From: Closterium sp. NIES-65
Lineage: Eukaryota > Streptophyta > Zygnematophyceae > Desmidiales > Closteriaceae
Length of the DNA stretch: 64,000 bases
Assembly: GCA_948144175.1 (NCBI GenBank)
Contig: CANXME010002317.1
Location: 2,046,001-2,110,000, forward strand
Direction: 5' to 3'
Part shown: one piece after another, positions 44,866 through 55,265 of the stretch
How the letters are laid out: each line of letters starts with the position of its first letter
How positions within the stretch are numbered: position 1 is the first letter of the stretch
The notes under the pieces: model-generated
The model's input: only the letters and a program-made list of their open reading frames with translations
What the model was told of the DNA's origin: nothing
Databases searched by the model: none
Program-made: the position numbers and the translations under genes

Positions 44866-45074
44866 CACCCCCATAGGCAAAGTGGGGGAGAACAAGGGGT
44901 CACAAGACCAGTCAAGCAAAGCAAAGCAAAGCAAGCTCAGGGTGGATCACAAAGTCACCACAAAGTCCGAGCACAAGAGCAGGGCCAGAGGCCAGTTCAC
45001 ATGCAAGAGTACAGGCATATATATAAAACTAGACAAGCAGGAGCAGGTATATATATGCCACAGTACAAGTAAAG

Positions 45075-48000
45075 TCAAGAGGAAAGCAAGTGAGGCAAGA
45101 CAGGCACAAGACCCAACTGGCTGCAAAAGCGCTGATGGTCACAAGGCGCGAGTGCCTTGGTGAACACATCAGCAGTGTTGGCCTCAGAGGCCACGTACGC
45201 AAGTCGCAACTGACCACGCTGCTGCAGCTCACGAGCAAGGAAGTAGCGGAGAGCAATGTGCTTCGTTCTGTGCTCCAAGCGCTGCTCTCGACACAAGGCC
45301 AGCATGGCCTTGTTGTCTACGTACAGCACTGGAGGAGAACGAGGCGGCTCTCCAAGGTCAGTCAGCAGGTAGGTGAGCCAGCGAAGCTCCTGTGCAGCCA
45401 TGGCCCCGGCGTAGATCTCAGCCTCACAACTGGAGCCGAGAACCGAAGACGAACGAGTAGACCGCCACGAGACAGAGCCGGAACCAAGACTGAAGGTGTA
45501 ACCTTGTGACGACCGCTGCGTAGCCTGGTCGTCACCCCAAGAAGCGTCCGCGTGGCCTGTAAGGACCACTGGACTCCGCCCTCCAAGCACTAGCCCCATG
45601 CCCGACGTACTGCACAGGTAGCGCAATACCCTCTTCGCTGCAGCCATGTGCTCTGGTCGGTGTCTCCCAGGAGCAACATAGCGTGCAAGAATGCTCAGAG
45701 GGTGTGCAAGGTCAGGTCGAGTGCAGGTCATCAGGTACATGAGGCAGCCAACAAGCTCTGGGTACGGGCCACTCGGCTCTACGGACTCATCCGAAGGCAG
45801 AGCTGAGAGCGAGTGGCGAGTAGACAGAGGAGTGGCCTGAGGCGAGGAGTACGTGAAGCCGAAGCGCTGAAGGACCTGCTGCACCATGTGTGACTGAGTC
45901 AAGGTGATGGTGCGGCGTGCTCTGTCCCGAGTGATCTGCAAGCCAAGGTAGCTGCGCAGTTCACCCAGGTCTGTGCACGTGTGTCTCTTCAGCAGCTCGG
46001 ACTTCACGTAGGCGAGTCCAGCAGTGTCTGCTGTGGCAAAGACCAAGTCGTCGACGTACACGAGGATGTAGAACGGCGGCAGTGAAGTGTTGGTGCGCAG
46101 AAACAGCGACGGGTCAGCAGTAGAGGGAGCAAACCCAAGAGCCGCAAGCGTAGTCCTCAGTGTGTCGTGCCACTCACGCGGTGCCTGGCGGAGACCGTAG
46201 ACTGGCCGTCGGAGGCTCCACCGGGTGCCAGGAGGGAAAGTCCCAGTGAAGCCAGGCGGACGGCGCAGCCAGATCTCCTCGTGCAGGCTACCCTGCAAGA
46301 ACGCAGTGCTGAAGTCGAGAGAGTGAAGCTCGTAGTCGCGCTGAGCGGCTATGTGCAGCAGCACCCGAAGAGTGGTCATCTTCGGGGTGGGAGAGAAGGT
46401 CTGAAAGTAGTCAACTCCCTGCCGCTGACTGAAGCCACGAGCAACGTACCGCGCCTTGAAGACAGGTGGAGAGCCCGGCGGCCGCTTCACCCTGAAGATC
46501 CACATGCCACTGACGATGTTCGCCCCAGGAGGGGGAACTGCGTCAACGTAGGTGCCTGTGGACTTCCAGGAAGCCATCTCTGCATCCATAGCTGCCTGCC
46601 ACTGAGAGGAGTAGGGACCCTCTACGGCCTCCGCGTAAGAGCGCGGAGTCGGGATGTCTAGTGCATCTAGGTCTCCCTCAGGAGCAAGCAGTACAGACGC
46701 GAGATGAGGTGAAGCAGCAGCCAGACACTGTAACTCCTCCTGCCTGTCCTCTAGGACGTCCGTGCCAAGAGCACACTCACCCCCGACGGACGGAGGACAG
46801 ACAGACGCAGACTCAGCAACAAGACTAGCAGCGTAGTCTAGACGGCAGCGAGCAGCAAAGTCGACGAGCTCAGCGACAAGAGCAGACGCAGCAGTGGACT
46901 CAAAAGAGGGGTCACTGACGACAGTAGCAAGCAGACGCGTGACAGTAGGACTGGCAGCACGAAGAGAGTCCGACTCAGGGTCGGCAAGCGCAGGAAGAGA
47001 GGACTCAGGAGGAGAAGGCAAAGGGGCACGCAGAGGAGCAGTGGACGGACGCAAAGACATCCGGTGCGTGCCAGGGACAGGAGGAGGACGCTGACGCGAA
47101 CCGCGACCACTAGCGCGAGCAGCACGAACCGGCGACGCGGGACGAGACGCAGGCTCACGACGCTCAGCAAGACCTCGAGTAGGACCAGTGTAAGGGGAGG
47201 GAGCAGGCAGAGGAGAGGAAGGCTCCAACAGTGACTGCGACTGGACAGGCTGTGGACACTCTACCGAAGGAGAAAGACCAAGAACCTGCTGTAGGAGCGG
47301 AACGAAGTACTGCCGAGGCCGCGCGGCAGCTCCAGACTCAGCAGGGACAGCACCAGCACCCTCAGCGACAGCACCAGCGCCACCAACACCTCCAGCGGCA
47401 GGACCTCCAGCAGCACCAGCAGCAGAGCCACCGCCAGGACAGACAGCAGTAGTCTCAGCACCAACACCCTCAGCAGCTCCAGCTCCAGTAGGACCCGCAG
47501 GCCCAGCAGCTCCGGGACCGGCAGCACCAGCACCCTCGACGGTCGACGAAGCTCCAGCTCCAGCAGCACTCCTCCAGCGGCGAGCAAACCACTCGCGCAG
47601 CTCCTGTGGAGAGAGGGGCTCCCGGCGAGACGCAGCAGCAGGAGAAACCCCAGGCTCAGCAGCTCCAGACTCAGCACCCCCAGGCACAGCAGCTCCAGAC
47701 GTAGCACCCCCAGGCTCAGCAGCTCCAGACTCAGCACCTCCAGGCTCAGCAGCTCCAGACTCAGCACCCCCAGGCTCAGTAGCTCCAGCTCCAGTAGGAC
47801 CCGCAGGCCCAGCAGCTCCGGGACCGGCAGCACCAGCACCCTCAGCAGGCGAAGAAGCTCCAGCTCCAGCAGCACGCCTCCAGCGGCGAGCAAACCACTC
47901 GCGCAGCTCCTGTGGAGAGAGTGGCTCCCGCCGAGACGGAAGAACCGGAGAGCCCCCAGGTCCAGCAGGCGCAGGCTCCGGACCTCCAGGCCCAGCACCC

Positions 48001-50270
48001 CCAGACTCAGCACCCCCCGGCCTCGCACCCCCAGGCTCAGCACCCCCAGCAGCAGCACCCCCAGGCTCAGAACCCGCAGCAGGACCAGACTCAGCAGCAA
48101 CTTCGACTGGCTCGACTGTGTCTACCTGGGACACACCTGAAGGGGCAGGAACCTGAGGGGGGAGGGGGTCTACCGGGGGGGGAACCGGTACCAGGAAGTC
48201 CGGTGGGGGGGGGAGGGAAGGAGTACGGTAGGGGAAGAGGCGGTAGAAGGGGACTGACTCGTCGAACGTGACGTCATGGGAGGACAGAACACGACGAGAG
48301 GAGGGGTGGTAGAACCGCCACCCTGGAGCGTCAGGGGGGAAGCCAAGGAAGACACAGGGAGCAGCACGGGAGGACAGCTTGTCCGCAGACAAGTTGCGGA
48401 CAAACGCCCGAGATCCCCAGACACGGAACGCAGACGCATCGCCGACCTTCCCCGTCCACAGTAACACTGGGGACATCGCGGGCCGAGAGACCCTGGGGTG
48501 AAGGTTGAGCTGATGCGCCGCGTACCGAACCGCAAACGGCCACAGAAAATGGGGGGCAGCCGCATGCATCATGGACGTACGAGCGACATCCATGACCATG
48601 CCAATGCGGCGCTCAGCAATCCCATTTTGCTGTGGAGAGTCCGGAAGCGTAAAGGTCTGGCGGATCCCCTGTGCACGACAGTAGTCTCGCAGAAGGCGAG
48701 AGGAGAACTCTCCACCTCGGTCAGAGTGCAGACGCAGAACAGGAAAGTCCGAGCCGAAGCTCCTCCTCAGCTGGAGACGAGCCTCGCGGATCCAGTCGAT
48801 CAGCACCTCAGTGACAGCACCCTTGCTACGCAAGGGGAAGACTGAGGTGTAACGCGAGTAGTCGTCAACCACCAACAGGAAGTAGCGCTCGTGACCCTGC
48901 CCACGGACGGGGGCCGGGCCCCACACGTCCATGTGAAGCGTCTGCAGAGGAGCCTCTGTCGGGGGAAACTGGGAGGAGAGAGGAGCAGCCTTGAGGCGCC
49001 CCTCGACACAGGGGACACAGGAAGGTCCTGGTCCCGAAGGAAGGGGAGGGAGAGACTGGGGAAGACCAGAGACAAGGACACGGGAAGCCATGCCCCGAAG
49101 ACGGGGCAAGGAGGGGTGGCCTAGACGGTGGTGCCACAGGAGAGTCTCGTGAGACAGGAGGCGACACGAGCAGGGGGCAAACTCAGGACCAGACCTGGAC
49201 GCAGCAGCAAACACCTGACCCGACGCTGCTACCTGACCGGACGCGGGGATAGGAGGAGACTCAGTGGTCAGGGTGTAGAGGCTCGACCCCGGCCGACGCG
49301 AGAACGTGGCCAGGTGCCGGCCTGTGCGTGCGTCCGTGCAGTGGGTCACCCGTTGACTCGCAGGAGTGAACTGGTGAACCCCCGCATCCTGTAGGTCTGC
49401 ACCACTCACCAAGTTCGTCGAGAACGAGGGGAGGTACAGGCCAGACAGGGTGCCCGAGGGGGCAGCCGGACACGGGAGGACAGTGGAAAAGTGAGCGAGG
49501 ACAGGACCCTTAGAGGGGTCAGCCAGGGAGACTGCAACCGGCCGACCAAGCGGCGTGAGTGTGGTGCGGTCCCGAAAGAAGGAGCGAGAAGCCCCAGAGT
49601 TAAGTGTAAAGGTGAGGGAGGCCGAAGCCAACGCGGTACCTGAGAGCGCAGCCTCACCCGCACCTGAGGAAGCAGACTCACTAGCACCTAGAGCAGCAGC
49701 CGCATCTGTACCTGGAGCAGGAGACTCACTAGCACCCAGAGCAGCAGCCTCACCAGTAGTTAGAGCAGCAGGTCCTATACCTGGGTCAGGCGGGACGCAC
49801 AGGTGACCGGCACGGTCAGCACTAGTAGGCAATGCATACATGGCAGTGAGAATAGCATCATAGTCAAGAGCAAATATATCTACCCTCTGCCTAAGCAACT
49901 CCACCCTGTCGGGAAGCTCAGCCTCGTCGCCAAACACGGTACGCGAGGTGTCGCTCAGACGGGCGAAGCAGCGGGACTGTGTATGACTAGGTGTCCCACA
50001 AGGCTGACCAGTCCGAGTACCAGTGCGAATCACGTAAGAGCAGCGAACAGCACTGAGAGACCCTCCACTCTGAGCGTACCACTCACGAAGCTGGCGAGGC
50101 GTGAGAGACACGTGAGAGGGTCCCGGGAGCTGCATCTGGCCGCCACCACGAGTAGAAGCAGCAGGAGTGGTAGTAGGAGTAGTGCCGCCACCCCTACAGC
50201 CCCAACCAGCGTACCACTCACGCAGCTGCTGGGGCGTGAGGGACTCACGCAGGCATCGGTGGGGCTGCAT
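45075..50270 (-). CDS. N4 gag-pol polyprotein frame, 1,731 codons (fossil)
   Basis: One uninterrupted frame. In order: two LTP(Q/R)QLREWYA modules, knuckle C-x13-C-x4-H-x4-C (CSYVIRTGTRTGQPC, then GTPSHTQSRC), retropepsin (TLNSGASRSFF), HHCC motif, integrase (VVDDYSRYTSVF, LHSDRGGEFSS, NGIAERR), a linker carrying two copies of LSPQELREWFARRW within an in-frame 306-bp tandem duplication (about 47,510 and 47,816), RT (LDFSTAFLQG, YVDDLVFA) and RNase H (HADASWGDD, DNKAMLALC), ending LPHLLSS. The gag N-terminal domain found in N2 is absent. Confidence 0.88.
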   Translation of the reverse strand: MQPHRCLRESLTPQQLREWYAGWGCRGGGTTPTTTPAASTRGGGQMQLPGPSHVSLTPRQLREWYAQSGGSLSAVRCSYVIRTGTRTGQPCGTPSHTQSRCFARLSDTSRTVFGDEAELPDRVELLRQRVDIFALDYDAILTAMYALPTSADRAGHLCVPPDPGIGPAALTTGEAAALGASESPAPGTDAAAALGASESASSGAGEAALSGTALASASLTFTLNSGASRSFFRDRTTLTPLGRPVAVSLADPSKGPVLAHFSTVLPCPAAPSGTLSGLYLPSFSTNLVSGADLQDAGVHQFTPASQRVTHCTDARTGRHLATFSRRPGSSLYTLTTESPPIPASGQVAASGQVFAAASRSGPEFAPCSCRLLSHETLLWHHRLGHPSLPRLRGMASRVLVSGLPQSLPPLPSGPGPSCVPCVEGRLKAAPLSSQFPPTEAPLQTLHMDVWGPAPVRGQGHERYFLLVVDDYSRYTSVFPLRSKGAVTEVLIDWIREARLQLRRSFGSDFPVLRLHSDRGGEFSSRLLRDYCRAQGIRQTFTLPDSPQQNGIAERRIGMVMDVARTSMMHAAAPHFLWPFAVRYAAHQLNLHPRVSRPAMSPVLLWTGKVGDASAFRVWGSRAFVRNLSADKLSSRAAPCVFLGFPPDAPGWRFYHPSSRRVLSSHDVTFDESVPFYRLFPYRTPSLPPPPDFLVPVPPPVDPLPPQVPAPSGVSQVDTVEPVEVAAESGPAAGSEPGGAAAGGAEPGGARPGGAESGGAGPGGPEPAPAGPGGSPVLPSRREPLSPQELREWFARRWRRAAGAGASSPAEGAGAAGPGAAGPAGPTGAGATEPGGAESGAAEPGGAESGAAEPGGATSGAAVPGGAESGAAEPGVSPAAASRREPLSPQELREWFARRWRSAAGAGASSTVEGAGAAGPGAAGPAGPTGAGAAEGVGAETTAVCPGGGSAAGAAGGPAAGGVGGAGAVAEGAGAVPAESGAAARPRQYFVPLLQQVLGLSPSVECPQPVQSQSLLEPSSPLPAPSPYTGPTRGLAERREPASRPASPVRAARASGRGSRQRPPPVPGTHRMSLRPSTAPLRAPLPSPPESSLPALADPESDSLRAASPTVTRLLATVVSDPSFESTAASALVAELVDFAARCRLDYAASLVAESASVCPPSVGGECALGTDVLEDRQEELQCLAAASPHLASVLLAPEGDLDALDIPTPRSYAEAVEGPYSSQWQAAMDAEMASWKSTGTYVDAVPPPGANIVSGMWIFRVKRPPGSPPVFKARYVARGFSQRQGVDYFQTFSPTPKMTTLRVLLHIAAQRDYELHSLDFSTAFLQGSLHEEIWLRRPPGFTGTFPPGTRWSLRRPVYGLRQAPREWHDTLRTTLAALGFAPSTADPSLFLRTNTSLPPFYILVYVDDLVFATADTAGLAYVKSELLKRHTCTDLGELRSYLGLQITRDRARRTITLTQSHMVQQVLQRFGFTYSSPQATPLSTRHSLSALPSDESVEPSGPYPELVGCLMYLMTCTRPDLAHPLSILARYVAPGRHRPEHMAAAKRVLRYLCSTSGMGLVLGGRSPVVLTGHADASWGDDQATQRSSQGYTFSLGSGSVSWRSTRSSSVLGSSCEAEIYAGAMAAQELRWLTYLLTDLGEPPRSPPVLYVDNKAMLALCREQRLEHRTKHIALRYFLARELQQRGQLRLAYVASEANTADVFTKALAPCDHQRFCSQLGLVPVLPHLLSS

Positions 50271-50389
50271 CTGGCTCCGCTAGTAGAAGCAGGAGCAGGA
50301 CTAGCAGCAGGAAGGCAGGCAGCCAGGTAAGCCAAAAGGCAGGCAGGCAGGCAAGCAGGCGACGCGCAGCGTGCTAGTAGGGCAAGAGC

Positions 50390-51598
50390 TCACCAGTGGT
50401 GGGAAGAGTAGGCTCGGCGACTCAGCGGCTCGGCAGCTCGGCGGCTCTGCGGCTCGGGCGACGCGGGCGGCTCGGCGGCAAGGCGGCTCGGCAGCAACTG
50501 CAGCTCAGTAGTTTGGCGACTCGGTGGCTCGGCGGCAGGGCGGCTCGGCAGCAACTGCAGCTCAGCAGCTCAGCGACCCGGCGGCTCGGCGGCAGGGCGG
50601 CTCGGCTGCTGGGCGGCTCGGGTGCAGGGCGGCTCGGCGGTGGGGCGGCTCGGCTGCTGCAGGTGAGCGGCTCGGCTGCTGCAGCGGGAGATGAAGGAGG
50701 AGGAGAAGCAGGGGAGGCCACACACCTGCCACCCCTCTGCTGACAGGAAAAGGGGGGGGGGGGGGGTGGTGGGGGCCGGTAGGTGCAGCGGCGGGGCCAG
50801 CAGGTGCAGTTGCGGGGCCGGTAGAAGGGGACGGCAGGAGCCGTCAGGAGGGGACGGCGGGGCTGTCAGGAGTGGACGGCGGGGCCGTCAGGAAGGGACG
50901 GCGGGGTCGTCACGAAGGGACGGCGGGGCCGTCAGGAGGCGACCGGGCCGCGACGGGGCGGCTGGGCCGGGATGGGGCGGGGCCGCGACGGGGCGGCTGG
51001 GCCGCGACGGGGCTGGGCCGTGACGGGGCGACGGGGCCGTAAGAGAGCCGGCGGCGGGGCCTGGAGAGGGCCGACGGCGGGGCCACGTGAGAGCCGGGGC
51101 GGGGCCGCAAGAGAGCCGGCGGCAGTGCCGCGCAAGAGCCGAGGCAGGGGCCGCGTAAGAGCCGGGACGGGGCCACGGAAGAGCCGGGGCGGGGCCGCGA
51201 GAGAGTCGTCGGCGGGGCCTGCGTGAAAGCCGGGGCGGGGCCGCGCTAGAGTAGGCGGCGGGGCCGCGTAAGAGCCTGGGCGGGGCCGCGACAGAGCCGT
51301 CGGCGGGGCCGCGTGAAGGCCGGGGCGGGGCCGCGTAGGAGCCGGGGCGGGGCCGCGTGAGAGCAGGCAGCGGGGCCGCGTAAAGGCCGGGGCGGGGCCG
51401 CGACAGAGTCGGCGGCGGGGCCGCGTGAGAGCCGGCGACGGGGCCGCGTAAGGGAGGGCGGCGGGGCCGCGTCAGTGGAGGCGGCTGAGCCGCAGGGGAA
51501 AAGGCGACCCGAGGGGTCGCTAAAAAAAAAATCGCGCCTCGGGGCGCGCTTCGGTGGGCCCAAAAAAAACGGTCCTTAGAAGGACCCGCTCTATACCA
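50390..51598 (-). repeat. N4 leader, GC-rich minisatellites
   Basis: Two repeat types: gcggctcggcggcagggcgg units at 50,400-50,690 and gccgcgtaagagccggggcg units at 50,770-51,480, with an 11-G run at about 50,750. No gene; frames on either strand are by-products of composition. Confidence 0.85.
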
Positions 51599-51730
51599 TG
51601 TGAGAATAAGCGAACAGGAATGAAAATGACTAAGTCAGAGTTGGGTACAAATACAACCCTAGAAAGCTGTACCCCATATATGCTACCCCACTATAGCCTA
51701 CAAACATGCATCAGCTATAATAATCTTACA
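51599..51730 (-). repeat. N4 5' LTR
   Basis: 132 bp, adjoining primer site to the left and AGGGG to the right. Confidence 0.9.
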
Positions 51731-51735
51731 AGGGG

Positions 51736-52915
51736 TAGCCATGACAACAGTAGACTAGCAGTACCAACTGTAGGACAGGGTCAGTGCAGTGACAGAAGTG
51801 CTGCTCTCACCAGACAGGGCGGTTTGGGCAGCTCAGTAGCACAGCAACACGGCAACACGGCAACACGGCTGCTCGGACGGCTCAGCAGCAACTGCGGCTC
51901 CGCGGCACCAGCGGCTCGGCTCCTCAGGCGGCTCGGGCGGCTCGGGCGGCTCGGCTCCTCAGCGGCTCTGGTGGCTCGGGCGGCTCGGCTCCTCAGCGGC
52001 TCTGGCGGCTCGGGCGGCTCGGGCAGGTCGGGCGGCTCAGGCGGCGCGGGCGGCTCGGCTCCTCAGCGGCTCAGGCGGCTCGGGCGGCTCGGGCGGCTCG
52101 GGCGGCGCGGGCGGTGTAGGGCGGTAGGGCTGTTGGTAGGGCGGCGGGGCCGCAAGGTAGGTGGCGGGGCCGCAGTGGGAGGGGCGGCGAGGCCGGAGTG
52201 AAGGGCGGCGGGGCCGCCGTGAAGGGCGGCGGGGCCGCTGAGAAGGGCGGCGGGGCCGCAGTGAGAGAGGCGGCGGGGCCGCAGAGAAGGGCGGCGAGGC
52301 CGCTGAGAAGGGCGGCGGGGCTGCAGCGAGAGAGGCGGCGGGGCCGCAGCGAAGGGCGGCGGGGCCGCTGAGACGGGCGGCGGGGCTGCAGCGAAGGGCG
52401 GCGGGGCCTCAGTGTGAGGTGGCGGGGCCGCAAGGAAGGGCGGCGGGGCTGTAATGTGAGGCGGCGGGGCCGCAGCGAAGGGAGGCGGGGCCGCAGCGAA
52501 GGGCGGCGGGGCTGCTGAGACGGGCGGCGGGGCCGCAGCGAAGGGCGGCGGGGCCGCTGAGAAGGGCGGCGGGGCCGCAACGAGAGAGGCGGCGGGGCCG
52601 CAGCAAAGGGCGGCGGGGCCGCTGAGACGGGCGGCGGGGCCGTAGTGAAGGGCGGCGGGGCCGCAGTGAAGGGCTGCGGGGCCGCAGCGAAGGGCGGCGG
52701 AGCCGCAGCGAAGGGCGGCGGGGCCGCAGCGAAGGGCGGCGGGGCTGAATCGACGGGCTGCGGGGCCGCTAGGGCGTTGGGGGCGCTAGGGCGGCTCGAC
52801 GAAGTGAGAGCGCGGAGCGCGACTCGGGCTGAGCGCGCTTCGGGCAGGAAAAAAAAAAAAACTCGATGTGGTGGGCCCTAGGCACAGTTCCCATGGGGGA
52901 ACCTGCTCGATACCA
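51736..52915 (-). repeat. N3 gag start and leader minisatellites
   Basis: The N3 gag start codon lies next to the N4 target site (near 51,742). Beyond it are gcggctcgggcggctcgg repeats (51,830-52,110) and gcggcggggccgcagcgaag repeats (52,190-52,760). The same two-block order as in N2 and N4 is kept, with different units. Confidence 0.82.
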
Positions 52916-53037
52916 TGAGGAAATTAGAACGAGAATGGAATGACTATGGAATGAAAGTGATACAAATATGCAACCCTAGAAATGTGTACCCCATATGGGC
53001 TACCCCACTAAAGCCTAGATAACATTATATTTTGACA
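52916..53037 (-). repeat. N3 5' LTR
   Basis: 122 bp, two differences from the partner at 38,215-38,336. Confidence 0.92.
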
Positions 53038-53470
53038 GCACAGTCCGTGTGTCCCATGGGATGGAAATTTCGTTTTGAACACCAACAGCGCAATGCAGTT
53101 ATGCCAGGGTTTGTTGCGGTTGCAGCTAGTTTCTTCAGAGCAAACCACCACATGTAGCATGCAACTTGATACATCGCGCAATTAATGATTGGTGGTGTTC
53201 GTGTTATGCCAATGTATATGTTAAAATACTTTCTATCGAGTTTCCATTGCAACTGAAAACACATGGATGACCCATGCGGGGGGTGCTGTAAGATAGCAAA
53301 GCGATTTCGTTCAAACTTAGAGAAGGGCTATGAATAAAGGACTAGATTTTATTTGATGAATCATATAGCATACGTTCAACCAAAGACCTTATGTCTTGGT
53401 GAAGAAAACAGTCTGGTGTGGTTGGATTGTGTGGGAGTGGAGGCGGGGTGGTGTTGCATCCCACATTTAC
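53038..53470. other. Non-repetitive flank, no gene seen
   Basis: About 430 bp of ordinary AT-rich sequence between N3 and the LINE tail. Short frames only and no recognisable product. It is the continuation of the DNA left of 38,214 (GCACA duplication). Confidence 0.6.
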
Positions 53471-54938
53471 TTTTTTTTTTTTTTTTTTTGATACGGAAAA
53501 GTACACCAAAAGGATAATGTACAAAACGCATCAGGCAGTCGTAACTGTATCTGGAGGGAAGTGCCACAGTAGCATGTACCGTAGATTCCCTATATCGAGC
53601 CTATGGTGGCCGAGTAATCATCTTCGGATTGTTCCAGACGGAACTGAAGCTGCTCCTCCACGTTAGCGGTGCCCCCTTGCTGCATATGCGTCTCATCACC
53701 TCCGTCTTGTCTGCTGCTAGGTAACCCCAGTTGTCAACACCGACCACCACGCCTTGCTTCCGTCCTGCCACTTGCCTTGCCAGGCAATACACCCTGGCGT
53801 GCGCGACAAACTTTACCACCGCCAGGCGAATCACCTTCTTCGGCTGGAGCTTTACATCACGACGGCTTGCGACACACCTTGCCAGCCACATCTGGTAGAG
53901 TGTGCTCCCCTGCATGAAGAGAAGGTCCTCCAAATTCTGCCAGTTCAGCTGCGGGTTCATCTCAGCCAACCCTTTCTACAAGAACCAGACCACCCTTTGA
54001 ATCGCCGAGCAGCTGAGCAGGCATTACTCCGGTGTCTCCTCTACTTTGCAGTGTGGGCAGACCACTCCGTCCTTCATAAAGAAAAGCCGCTCCCCCACTT
54101 GTAGGTTTCTACAGTGCAGCCTCAATAGGATTTCTCGTGCCCGGGCAGGGGTGGCGAGAGAGTCCCTCTGCCTAATGACCCTCTCCCACTCAATAACCCT
54201 ACCATCGCTGATCCACCTCCGCTGCTCCTTTACGACGCCTGCTTAAGTGACCAGCCCCTTCCTGATTTCTTTCAGCGGTCGTAATTCTCCTTCCTTGGCT
54301 AGCTTAGACTGTAGAAGCTTCGTTCGTGCCTCGCCCATAAACCCCAGCACCTTATCTCCTTGAGCTGCTACCGGCTCCCCGCTGTGCAGCCCGAAATTTA
54401 CAGGGTATTTCTCGTCCCCGACTGTGAAGGTACCGTCAGCGCCTTCCCGACACACCACCCCCGTCACTCTTCCACTGTCGGCGCCGCCGACCTTCCAAAG
54501 CGTAGGGCGCGCAAAGATACTCCTCTGGTACCGCAGCAGCGGGACCTTAGCTGCTATCTCCTCGCTTGTCATCGTTTCCCGCAACATGTCTCTCCATTCG
54601 ACCGGCGCCGCCATGAAAGCCTTCAGCGCCAATTTCGCCACTGCTACACTGCCAAGCTCGCTCGCCAGAGTTTCCTCACTTTTTAGCTCCCGTGTGCCGT
54701 CCGCCCAGTGCCAGATCAGATCGCCCATTGTTAACCCCAGTAGCCGTGTCGAACCTTTTTTATTCCCGAACGGACTAGCCCCCCTCAAAAGGTATGCGCC
54801 TGTTAAACGCCAACTGCTCCCGCTCCACCTCCCAGCGATTACTTAGCTCCGGGCTGACGCAGAAGGGTGACTTCCAGAAAGCTTGCATCATATCCTTCCA
54901 GCGCTTAGGGCGCATTTCTTTTGAAAAACTGGGCCAGC
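53471..54938 (-). mobile_element. LINE 3' part, 5'-truncated
   Basis: A 19-T run (53,471-53,489) is the tail seen in reverse. Upstream on the minus strand the frame 53,601-53,969 (LNWQNLEDLLFMQG, YCLARQVAGRKQ) and the frame 54,243-54,788 (LLGLTMGDLIWHW, RDMLRETMTSEE) flank a zf-RVT-type zinc motif near 54,030-54,110 (VGERLFFMKDGVVCPHC, then CLLSC), typical of the C-terminus of plant and algal L1-like reverse transcriptase proteins. The zinc motif has an in-frame TAA at 54,024-54,026 and at least one frame change follows, so it is dead. The RT core and endonuclease are missing; the copy ends at the N5 border. Confidence 0.75.
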
Positions 54939-55063
54939 TGTGAAAAAATGAGGAATGATTGACTAAAGAATGAGTGTGATACAAATATGAAACCCTAGAA
55001 TTGTATACCCCTTAGTATCTAACCCGCTACAGCCTACACAGGCTAGATCATATAAGTCTGACA
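54939..55063 (-). repeat. N5 3' LTR
   Basis: 125 bp, TGTGAAAAAA...TCTGACA. Confidence 0.9.
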
Positions 55064-55265
55064 CACCCCCCTAGGCAAAGTGGGGGAGAACAAGGGGTCA
55101 CAAGACTAGTCAATCAAAGCAAAGCAAAGCAAGCTCAGGGTGGATCACAACGTCACCACACATTCCGAGCACAAGTTCAAGGCCATAAGGCCAGTTCACA
55201 TGCAAGATCATATATAAAGGTAAACAAGCAAGTGCAGGTATAGAAAGATCACAGTACAAGCAAGG

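Larger units (their letters stand above)
44734..51730 (-). mobile_element. Ty1/copia element N4, nested in N3 gag
   Basis: 132-bp LTRs at 44,734-44,865 and 51,599-51,730 differ at 3 sites; perfect target duplication AGGGG (44,729-44,733; 51,731-51,735). It sits just inside the gag start of N3. Primer site complement ctctatacca adjoins the right LTR. It has the longest open frame in the window, but the usual gag start is replaced by low-complexity DNA, so it is not a complete element. Confidence 0.9.
38215..53037 (-). mobile_element. Ty1/copia element N3, host of N4
   Basis: 122-bp LTRs at 38,215-38,336 and 52,916-53,037 differ at only 2 sites. Target duplication GCACA (38,210-38,214; 53,038-53,042) is perfect and primer site ctcgatacca is present. 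Interior: leader repeats, gag interrupted by element N4 a few codons after its start, protease, integrase, linker interrupted by a solo LTR, RT and RNase H. It is a young element with all parts, broken by the two insertions and a few other breaks. Confidence 0.92.
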
